Positions 6,499-12,246 of a DNA stretch of 12,246 nt are shown here, one piece after another. The stretch covers positions 1-12,246 of the forward strand of contig CAZLCL010000025.1 of the NCBI GenBank assembly GCA_964558315.1, written 5' to 3'. Under the pieces are notes generated by a model. It saw nothing but the letters and a program-made list of their open reading frames with translations. It was not told the DNA's origin and did not search any database. The translations under genes were made by a program, and so were the position numbers. This stretch comes from MWCM01 sp964558315 (GTDB taxonomy: Bacteria; Patescibacteriota; UBA1384; XYA2-FULL-43-10). Each line of letters begins with the position of its first letter. Within the stretch, counting starts at the first letter, position 1.

Positions 6499-7317
6499 CT
6501 AAACCGTATATAGTTCTTTGTCAAATCCTCCTATTCCAACAAATTTTGCCGAACCAGACGCTACTTTTTCCAAATCCCTGCAAGCATAGCATCCACCTTT
6601 TTCGCAAAGATAGTCTCGTTCTAAGCGTGCCTTCATAATTTTTTTGGCTATATCCAAAACCTTTTTTGTGGCTAAGCTTGGTTCGGGCAACACATAATCG
6701 GCTATCTTACCGCGGTCTAAATACCAAAAACTAGCCTTACGAACCCGGCGTTTTTGGCAATTCTCCAGAAGTAAGCGATAAATTGCGAGCTGTAAAGAGT
6801 TTTCGTCTTCTTCGCTTTTGCCAGTTTTAAAATCAATAATATCTACACTATTGTCTTCTTGATTGTATTTGATCCAATCAATTTTACCACAGAGAATAAT
6901 CTCCTCCTCCTGAGACAACCAAAACCACGGCAGATCAGCATCTATCTTTATGGCCTTCTCCAAAATCGGTCCAGGGTTTTGCTCAACCTTTTTTAACATT
7001 TGCAAACCCCTCTCTTTAAATTCCATCTCCAAAGAAGCATCTTTAAAACCACCTAAGTCCCCGCTAACTTTTCGCCACTTAACTTCAAATATAACTTTCA
7101 AAGGGATTTCTAGCCTCTTTTCTGCAGGCAATTCCAACAAAGATTCCAGCACATCATGAACCACCTGTCCCAATGCCAAATATGGATTAATAATTGATAT
7201 TTTTCGCCCGGTCTCGGGATTTTTATAAATATTATTCAAATAATATGCCCTTTTGCAACGCAAAAAGTCATTAATAGAGGAGTGTGAGAGCCATAATGCT
7301 TTAAATTTATCAGCCAT
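6499..7317 (-). CDS. RecB/Cas4-type PD-(D/E)XK nuclease with putative Fe-S cluster
   Basis: A 272-aa single-domain protein of the PD-(D/E)XK superfamily (PDDEXK_1, RecB/AddB/Cas4 nuclease type). Visible motifs are SHSSINDFLRCKRAYYL at the N-terminus, GQVVHDVLE (H54), GKIDWI (D147), DIIDFKTGK (D162, K164) and QLAIY (Q176, Y180), which make up the expected catalytic set. C21 in the first motif plus C238, C243 and C246 near the C-terminus match the one-plus-three cysteine layout of the Fe-S 'staple' in AddB and Cas4. The C-terminal spacing here is C-x4-C-x2-C. Such proteins resect or trim DNA ends. No helicase, Cas gene or CRISPR array is near, so it is probably a standalone repair-type exonuclease. 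It starts 13 bases after the cupin gene, without a clear ribosome site. Confidence 0.88.
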   Translation of the reverse strand: MADKFKALWLSHSSINDFLRCKRAYYLNNIYKNPETGRKISIINPYLALGQVVHDVLESLLELPAEKRLEIPLKVIFEVKWRKVSGDLGGFKDASLEMEFKERGLQMLKKVEQNPGPILEKAIKIDADLPWFWLSQEEEIILCGKIDWIKYNQEDNSVDIIDFKTGKSEEDENSLQLAIYRLLLENCQKRRVRKASFWYLDRGKIADYVLPEPSLATKKVLDIAKKIMKARLERDYLCEKGGCYACRDLEKVASGSAKFVGIGGFDKELYTV

Positions 7318-7330
7318 AAGAGAGCAACTT

Positions 7331-7633
7331 TTATTTAATCATTATTAGAATCATCTTAAATTTTTCCAGAGCCAGCAACGAATGTTTTAAACCCTTAGAT
7401 ACAAGCAGATAATCGTCTTTCTGCATCAGATATTTTTCCCCCTCGACAAAAACCTCCGCCTCGCCATCTGTAATAATTATCAAAGCAGAAAAAGGAGCTG
7501 TGTGTTCGCTTATGCCTTGCCCTTTATCAAAAGCAAAAAATGTTACTGTCCCACTGCTTTGCTTTATAATTTCACTAGAAACAATAGCGTCATCTTGATA
7601 TCTTAATTTGTCATTTAGGTTCATATTATCCAT
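7331..7633 (-). CDS. small cupin-domain protein
   Basis: A 100-aa single cupin_2 domain. Motif 1 is GQGISEHTAPFSALIIITDGEAEV, with H44 retained and no second His at the HxH position (A46). Motif 2 is VSKGLKHSLLALEKFK, with H84. The reduced metal-ligand set is common in the small cupins with an 'HTAPF' motif, which often have no assigned activity. The ATG at 7633 lies six bases after the ABC ATPase stop; M4 (7624) is an alternative start. It is probably cotranscribed with its neighbours, but the ligand and function are unknown. Confidence 0.85.
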   Translation of the reverse strand: MDNMNLNDKLRYQDDAIVSSEIIKQSSGTVTFFAFDKGQGISEHTAPFSALIIITDGEAEVFVEGEKYLMQKDDYLLVSKGLKHSLLALEKFKMILIMIK

Positions 7634-7639
7634 AAATAA

Positions 7640-8350
7640 TCAGCCAATTATACAAGCTGGATGAGGATTTATCTCATTCCTAACTATTATTCCATCTTTA
7701 ATCTCTACAATATTATTTGCTTCTTGGGCAATTCTGTCGTCATGAGTAATTATAATAAACGTTGTTTTAAACTCTTGATTAATTCTACAAAAAAGTTTAA
7801 ATATCATGGCAGAGGTATCGGAATCCAGATTTCCTGTTGGTTCATCTGCTAAAATTATATCTGGTTGGTTCATTAAAGCTCTAGCGATAGCTGTGCGTTG
7901 TTGTTGTCCTCCGGATATCTGAGTGGATTTAGAGTAGATTCGATCAGACAGCCCAACCAAATCCAGTAGCTTCTTGCCTCTATCTTGGTCAATTTTTGTT
8001 GCCTTGCCAGTGCTTAGATATTTAGGCAGTAGGACATTTTCTAAAACATTAAACTCCGGTAATAAATAGTGAAATTGAAAGACAAATCCTATGGTCTGAT
8101 TTCGTAATTGAGCTAAATCAGAACGTTTCATTTTTGAAATATCATGGCCTTTAATTTTAACATGGCCGGAGGTCGGAGTGTCTAGGGCGCCAATAATATT
8201 CATTAAGGTTGATTTGCCAGACCCAGATTGACCAACTATCGAAGTTATGCCCCCCTTTGCAATATTAAGATCAAGACCTTTTAAAACCTTAGTTTCAAGA
8301 GGAGAAAAATATGATTTATGCAATTTGTTTATCTCTACAATATTTTTCAC
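7640..8350 (-). CDS. LolD/MacB-type ABC transporter ATP-binding protein
   Basis: A complete 236-aa ATPase of the type that powers FtsX/MacB/LolCE-like permeases. The Walker A motif is GQSGSGKST (40-48), and the Q-loop region FQFHYLLPEFNVLENV (91-106) is typical of the LolD/MacB branch. The signature is ISGGQQQR (145-152), with I instead of the usual L. Walker B is IILADEP with E170, the D-loop is NLD, and H203 is the switch His. The GTG start at 8350 shares one base with the TAG of the permease (TAGTG), with AGGA upstream. It drives a mechanotransmission or export process at the membrane rather than solute uptake; the cargo is unknown. Confidence 0.95.
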   Translation of the reverse strand: MKNIVEINKLHKSYFSPLETKVLKGLDLNIAKGGITSIVGQSGSGKSTLMNIIGALDTPTSGHVKIKGHDISKMKRSDLAQLRNQTIGFVFQFHYLLPEFNVLENVLLPKYLSTGKATKIDQDRGKKLLDLVGLSDRIYSKSTQISGGQQQRTAIARALMNQPDIILADEPTGNLDSDTSAMIFKLFCRINQEFKTTFIIITHDDRIAQEANNIVEIKDGIIVRNEINPHPACIIG

Positions 8351-9495
8351 TAGTTGTTCCTAATAATATCTATTGGATTAAGGCGCGATGATTTTATAGC
8401 CGGCATCAAACCAGCTAGAATTGATGAAGCGAAAGCGATGGCTCCAGTCGCCACAATATAAGACCAACGATAGTTGGCCGTAACAATCGAGCTCCCATCG
8501 GGATTTTTGGCAAAAGTGTTAAAACTCCAAAACAGCAGGAGACCCAGAGCTATCCCCACCACAACACCAAACAAACCTAAAATTGAACCCTGAAATACAA
8601 ATAATGAGGACGTAGCATTATCTTTTAGACCCATAGCTTTCAATATGCCGATCTGCCGAGATTTTTGGTTGACTGTTATAGCTAAAATTGAAGCAATGGC
8701 AATTACAACAGATAACAAAACAAAAATTTGTATCATATAACTAGAAGTGGATTGACTTTGGAGCGCCGTGAGCAAAGAAGCATTTTCCTTTTTCCAATCG
8801 CTCACAGATAAGCCACTCATAACCTCTAAGCCTTTTAACTCCTCAGCGACTAAGTCTGCCTCAAACACATCTTTTGCTTGAATTTCTATCGAACTTACGC
8901 TATCGTCATAGACAAAAAAATCTTGAACGCTGGGGATATTAGCTATGAGCCATCCACTATTTATTGAAGCATTGCCCAAATCATATATTCCGCTAATTTT
9001 AAATGTGCCGCTTGCGCCATCGGCTTTTGTTAGTGAAATTTCATCACCGATAGCTAAACCGCTTTTCTCTTCAAGATCGACACCAATTAAAACCTCGTTA
9101 TCGCCAGCAGGCAAGGCACCTGTTTGAAGTTTCTTGGAAAAGCCGTAAATATCATCTTGCTTTATATCAAGACCCCTAAGTAGAACCGGATAATTTTCTG
9201 AATCATCAACCAAGATAGCGTTACCGCTAACCGCAGATTGAGATACTCTAACGCCGGGAACCTCCCTGCTTTTTTGGATAATTTCTGAGTAGTTTAAAAC
9301 TCTACCCTTCTCTTTGGTAATGGTAACTTGAGGAGAGGAACCGATAGTCTGCTCTACCAAGCTTGTTTGGAGAGAATCTATTAATATACCGACAAATATC
9401 TGAACCGCCACTCCAACAGCAATGCCCAAAATAATCAGCGCTGATTGCAACTTATTGTTGGTTATAAATCTGATTGCTGTTTTTAAGGAAAACAT
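8350..9495 (-). CDS. FtsX/MacB-type ABC transporter permease
   Basis: A 381-aa permease with the MacB/LolC/E layout. Helix 1 is about 18-38, followed by a large extracellular MacB_PCD-like domain (about 40-250), then three C-terminal helices (about 253-275, 297-323, 345-365) that form the FtsX domain. QIGILKAMG (281-289) and SSRLNPIDIIR (369-379) are conserved coupling regions. One permease gene with one ATPase gene suggests a homodimer. No HlyD-type adaptor gene is adjacent, consistent with a cell lacking an outer membrane. AGGA lies six bases before the ATG. Lipoprotein or peptide export, or cell-envelope signalling, are possible roles. Confidence 0.92.
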   Translation of the reverse strand: MFSLKTAIRFITNNKLQSALIILGIAVGVAVQIFVGILIDSLQTSLVEQTIGSSPQVTITKEKGRVLNYSEIIQKSREVPGVRVSQSAVSGNAILVDDSENYPVLLRGLDIKQDDIYGFSKKLQTGALPAGDNEVLIGVDLEEKSGLAIGDEISLTKADGASGTFKISGIYDLGNASINSGWLIANIPSVQDFFVYDDSVSSIEIQAKDVFEADLVAEELKGLEVMSGLSVSDWKKENASLLTALQSQSTSSYMIQIFVLLSVVIAIASILAITVNQKSRQIGILKAMGLKDNATSSLFVFQGSILGLFGVVVGIALGLLLFWSFNTFAKNPDGSSIVTANYRWSYIVATGAIAFASSILAGLMPAIKSSRLNPIDIIRNN

Positions 9496-9524
9496 TATAA
9501 ATCCTAAAAACTAAAAGTCATTCT

Positions 9525-9553
9525 ATTTTATAAAAATAATGTCCTTTAGTCTA
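9525..9553 (-). promoter_or_regulatory. promoter of the permease-ATPase-cupin-nuclease operon
   Basis: On the minus strand TAGACT (9548-9553) and TAAAAT (9525-9530) are separated by exactly 17 bases. A start near 9518 leaves a leader of about 22 bases that contains the AGGA ribosome site of the permease. It is divergent from the HAD-gene promoter within a 105-base intergenic region. Confidence 0.5.
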
Positions 9554-9588
9554 TAGGATAATAATTTTCCAAATTAGACCAAATTGCA

Positions 9589-9594
9589 TATAAT
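9589..9594 (+). promoter_or_regulatory. -10 element of the HAD hydrolase gene
   Basis: A perfect TATAAT ends six bases before the ATG at 9601. The transcription start should fall on or within a base or two of the A of the ATG, giving a leaderless mRNA. There is no Shine-Dalgarno, and the -35 region (TTTTCC, 18 bases upstream) is poor. Confidence 0.55.
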
Positions 9595-9600
9595 GTTTTT

Positions 9601-10241
9601 ATGGATAAAATCGAATGGATATTTTTTGATGTTGGCGGAGTTCTTTTAGACGACAATTTATACGAGTCTCTCCGCCTTGAAATTTTGACAAAAATTATTA
9701 GAATATTTGATAGCTCTGTTTCCCGCTACAATATCATCGAATCCATGCCTAAAGCCAGCGCCATGCCAGGAATTTTGAATGATAACATTTTAAATCTTTT
9801 CTTGCGGGATAAACAAAAACTATACATGGCAAAAAACCTTTTGGCAAGCAGAAAAAACGATTTAAGAGAGGCCTTAGATAAATCGCAATTGAGGCCGGAT
9901 GCCGAATCGGTTTTATCAAAATTATGCAAAACCTATCGCTTGGGATTAATGGCGAATCAACCCAAGTCAACTAAAGAGTTACTAAATGCCTGTGGAATAA
10001 GCAAGTATTTGTCTCATGCTCTAGTCTCAGACGATCACGGTTTTCGTAAACCTGATCTGCGCTATTTTCAGGCTGTTTTAAACGAATGTAATGTTAATGC
10101 TAAAAATGCTGTTTTAATTGATAATAACATTGAAAGAGGCTTATTTCCTGCCAAAAAGCTTGGCATGATAACGATTTGGTTTCACGCAGTAGATAAACCG
10201 AATGTTGAGAACAAAAGTATTGATTACCAAATTAAAAACTT
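9601..10241 (+). CDS. HAD-superfamily hydrolase, 3' end lost in gap
   Basis: A haloacid-dehalogenase-like phosphatase of subfamily IA type, with 213 residues visible. Motif I is FFDVGGVLLDD, with nucleophile D10; the usual second Asp is G12, as in the DxG variants of YihX-like sugar phosphatases. An alpha-helical cap lies between about 20 and 95. Motif II is LMANQP (115-121). Motif III is FRKPD with K150. Motif IV is LIDNN with D174, followed by KKLGMITIW. Dephosphorylation of a small metabolite is the likely activity; the missing second acid makes the exact chemistry uncertain. The reading frame enters the N run at 10242, so the true stop is not seen. The gene is divergent from the ABC operon. 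Confidence 0.85.
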
Positions 10242-10341
10242 NNNNNNNNNNNNNNNNNNNNNNNNNNNNNNNNNNNNNNNNNNNNNNNNNNNNNNNNNNN
10301 NNNNNNNNNNNNNNNNNNNNNNNNNNNNNNNNNNNNNNNNN
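10242..10341. other. assembly gap (100 N)
   Basis: Exactly 100 N. It hides the 3' ends of two convergent genes, the HAD hydrolase (+) and the small unknown gene (-). Any reading frame drawn through it is artificial. Confidence 0.98.
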
Positions 10342-10485
10342 GCCGTAATTTATGATTTCATCAGCTAATCTCCTTGTTGCACACACTAAAATATCTCGAT
10401 TAATTGCATCTCCGAATTCGTTCCTGATTTCCAACAGTTCGCCCGCGTAATAATCATCATAGTCACTTTGTAATCTTTCTGACAT
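10342..10485 (-). CDS. 5' part of a small unknown gene, cut by the gap
   Basis: Forty-eight N-terminal codons are visible, beginning MSERLQSDYDDYYAGEL and continuing with an Arg- and Asp-rich, probably helical stretch to NYG at the gap. No signal peptide or membrane helix is seen, and I do not recognise the family. The gene is credible because AGGAG (10491-10495) lies five bases before the ATG and a promoter with 17-base spacing lies further upstream. Its length and C-terminus are unknown. Confidence 0.65.
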
Positions 10486-10517
10486 TTGTGCTCCTAATAT
10501 TTAAAGATCATACACAA

Positions 10518-10546
10518 ATATAATCATAATTTTCTTGAGTCGTCAA
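10518..10546 (-). promoter_or_regulatory. sigma70-type promoter of the 10485 gene
   Basis: On the minus strand TTGACG (10541-10546), a 17-base spacer and TTATAT (10518-10523) form the best -35/-10 pair in the window. The start site would lie near 10511, giving a leader of about 25 bases with an AGGAG ribosome site. Confidence 0.55.
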
Positions 10547-10608
10547 AAAACTACCATATAAACATTATTGCAAAAAAGACCCAAGACTTTAGATTCGATC
10601 AAGCAATT

Positions 10609-10627
10609 TATACGATATTATACGATA
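10609..10627. repeat. tandem TATACGATA repeat
   Basis: Two perfect copies of TATACGATA (10609-10617 and 10619-10627) occur at a 10-base period, about one helical turn, in the 10486-10657 intergenic region. It could be a paired protein-binding site or chance in AT-rich DNA. No gene is seen in this stretch. Confidence 0.4.
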
Positions 10628-10657
10628 ATTGGCACAATACCTAAACAAGGCTTAAAT

Positions 10658-10966
10658 CTATTTAATTAGGGCAGAAACTATAAGAGCGATAATTAGATAC
10701 AAAATCAGATAACCCACCGACACTAGCACCATATAAACAGCAGATTTTTTCTCGCCATCCAAATACAACATTAACGGTTTTCCAATAAGCAAAACGCCCA
10801 TAACAAGCGCAGATAGCACAAACAGTAATAATAGTGCCATTGCAGATAACAAAGTGTCAGCCTTGCCAAAGATTTTTTCACCGTTGTTTAACAGCAGAGC
10901 CACCAACGCAATGTAAAACACAGCTAGAATCGAATAAATAAAGCTTTCCTTGTAAACTTGCTTCAT
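10658..10966 (-). CDS. small three-helix membrane protein, unknown function
   Basis: A 102-aa hydrophobic protein with three predicted helices: about 9-26, 38-61 and 74-101 in this numbering. A short polar stretch GKPLMLYLDGEKKSA lies between helices 2 and 3. I do not recognise the family. The start is the ATG at 10966, because GGAG (10973-10976) lies six bases upstream; the longer TTG reading at 10978 would begin inside that ribosome site. It follows the surface-protein gene by 35 bases on the same strand, so the two are probably cotranscribed. Confidence 0.75.
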   Translation of the reverse strand: MKQVYKESFIYSILAVFYIALVALLLNNGEKIFGKADTLLSAMALLLLFVLSALVMGVLLIGKPLMLYLDGEKKSAVYMVLVSVGYLILYLIIALIVSALIK

Positions 10967-11001
10967 AAATTTCTCCAAATAATTCTTATTTGACTATAGA
11001 A

Positions 11002-12246
11002 TTATTGAGCAATTGTTTGATTATTTTTAGCTTTTTTCCTCTTTACTGCGGAAACTATCAAATATATTGCAAGAGCAATTATTAATAATGCGCCCCCTGC
11101 ATAAATATAGTTTTGAGTTGTAAATATTGAATTTTGATCTTCGGTTGACTCGGCTACCTCCTCCTCTATTGGTTCATCTACTGCCTTAACCATTTCTGAC
11201 ATATTGCCGCTGTTATCTTTAGCCAACAAGTAATAATCGTATTCGGTATCTATGCTTAAGGCATTATCAACAGAAAAATCTAAAGCATACTTGTCGCGAT
11301 CTTTTGCTAATTCAAAGGCTTTTATCTCTGTGGCGCCATTTTCTTTAGGATCTAAACCCTTTTTGTAAACTTTAAGAATATAGCCGGCTAAATCCTCTTC
11401 GCTATTTTTACTCCATTTTAAATTTTGGATTTTTGCACCTTTGCCAGATAAATAAAAATTTTGAGGAGTTTGCGGAGCTTTATTATCTACAGAAGCCATT
11501 TCTGCCATATTAGAATTGGCCGACTCATCTTTATTTTTTACTGATCTTACAAAATAGTAATACTTTTTGCCCATCTCTACCGATTCATCGGTATATTCTA
11601 GCTCGGTTTTTTGCACCGTGCCTATTGCCACAAAGCCGCCGCTATTAGTAACAGAGCGATATATTTTATAAGTGTTAATGCCGCTAGTAGTAGAGGCTTT
11701 CCATGATATTTTTATGGCTTTTCCTTCATCTTCTGGAACATCCTCTGCTTTTACTCCGGTCGGAGCAACTATACTCTGGCTCGGTAAAGCTGGTGGAGTT
11801 ATGGCTGGCTCACCACCGGTATTATCGCCGGTTTGCTCAACCGTTTCTCCGCCCTCTTCTTCTATTATCGGGTCACCCTCTTCGGCAGGGGGTGCTTCAT
11901 AATTGTATCCGTAGGTAACAAAAGCAAAATCTTGAGTCGTATCGTTTGCACTGTCAATAATGGCATTCCCTCTGGCGTAGGTGTTTGATAAAGATACTGT
12001 CCAATAAGCGTTGTTATTGTCGGAAGTAATATATATCGCGTGAGGTTTGTTTACACTATTAATTACTATGTCTTCAGGAAAATCATAATACACCCATCTT
12101 TCATACGTAGCTAAAGGAATATTAAATTGAGATATTAGCTCTATCTCTTCTAAATCTAGTAAATAAACTGTTAATGAACCAGCTGTGCCATTACCCGAAG
12201 CTCTTACGCCGACCGCATCTAAGCGATTCTTAGATGGAGCAAAAGT
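11002..12246 (-). CDS. fibronectin type III surface protein with C-terminal anchor, 5' end outside window
   Basis: The frame is open to the window edge: the 51 codons upstream of the first in-frame GTG (12093) are uninterrupted and continue the domain, so the true start lies outside. Of 414 visible residues, 1 to about 115 look like a jelly-roll, beta-rich domain (SGNGTAGSLTVYLLD, WVYYDFPE, YITSDNNNAYW). Then comes a Glu/Pro/Thr-rich linker (about 116-157), two fibronectin type III domains (about 157-253 and 257-356; typical YKIYRSV, YYYFVRSV, GYILKVY and YDYYLLAKDNSGN strands), an acidic stalk, one transmembrane helix (about 380-401) and a short Lys-rich cytoplasmic tail. It should display its domains outside the cell, perhaps for adhesion or polymer binding. 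It has no enzymatic motif in the visible part. Confidence 0.85.
   Translation of the reverse strand, partial: TFAPSKNRLDAVGVRASGNGTAGSLTVYLLDLEEIELISQFNIPLATYERWVYYDFPEDIVINSVNKPHAIYITSDNNNAYWTVSLSNTYARGNAIIDSANDTTQDFAFVTYGYNYEAPPAEEGDPIIEEEGGETVEQTGDNTGGEPAITPPALPSQSIVAPTGVKAEDVPEDEGKAIKISWKASTTSGINTYKIYRSVTNSGGFVAIGTVQKTELEYTDESVEMGKKYYYFVRSVKNKDESANSNMAEMASVDNKAPQTPQNFYLSGKGAKIQNLKWSKNSEEDLAGYILKVYKKGLDPKENGATEIKAFELAKDRDKYALDFSVDNALSIDTEYDYYLLAKDNSGNMSEMVKAVDEPIEEEVAESTEDQNSIFTTQNYIYAGGALLIIALAIYLIVSAVKRKKAKNNQTIAQ

Noticed and set aside
6499..7317. CRISPR-associated Cas4
   Set aside because: There is no repeat array and no other cas gene in the window, and the cysteine spacing differs.
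10141..10341. Extension of the HAD frame and of the 10485 frame through the second gap
   Set aside because: The gap length is probably nominal, so frame and stop beyond it mean nothing.
10967..10978. TTG start at 10978 for the small membrane protein
   Set aside because: The TTG overlaps the GGAG ribosome site of the ATG at 10966.

Overview
The window looks like a scaffold from a Patescibacteria (CPR) genome, probably of the Parcubacteria type. This is inferred from AT-rich coding, tight operons, a family 5 solute-binding protein anchored by a transmembrane helix with no transporter genes beside it, and many small membrane proteins. TGA ends several genes (the NuoF-like gene and the ABC ATPase), so the recoded Gracilibacteria/Absconditabacteria code does not apply. 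Two runs of exactly 100 N (1824-1923, 10242-10341) are assembly gaps, and each cuts at least one gene.

Layout: 34-2153 holds three minus-strand tRNA genes (Leu-CAG, Phe-GAA, Cys-GCA) around a membrane-anchored peptide-binding-type protein. The 16 codons just upstream of that gene may be the tail of secG. A plus-strand polytopic membrane protein of unknown function (2331-2999) converges on, and overlaps by 9 bp, the end of a three-gene hydrogenase operon (6292 down to 2991). That operon encodes a small polytopic membrane protein, a minimal NuoF-like flavoprotein and a complete M3-type [FeFe]-hydrogenase catalytic subunit. The three genes are fused by a TAA/ATG junction and an ATGA overlap. They would plausibly couple NADH oxidation to H2 evolution during fermentation. 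No NuoE-like subunit and no HydE/F/G maturase is present here.

From 9495 down to 6499 runs a second minus-strand operon: an FtsX/MacB-type permease, a LolD/MacB-type ATPase, a cupin, and a RecB/Cas4-type nuclease with four cysteines placed as for an Fe-S cluster. A divergent HAD-family hydrolase (9601 onward, +) runs into the second gap. Beyond the gap, all on the minus strand, are the first 48 codons of an unknown small protein, a 102-aa three-helix membrane protein, and a large C-terminally anchored surface protein with two fibronectin type III domains, which is open at the window edge.

The most interesting items are the stripped-down hydrogenase operon with its membrane-protein partner, the unknown membrane protein with conserved-looking acidic/His motifs, the Cas4-like orphan nuclease, and a tRNA-Cys in which both partners of the invariant 18-55 contact are changed. 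No CRISPR array, transposase, rRNA or phage gene was seen.
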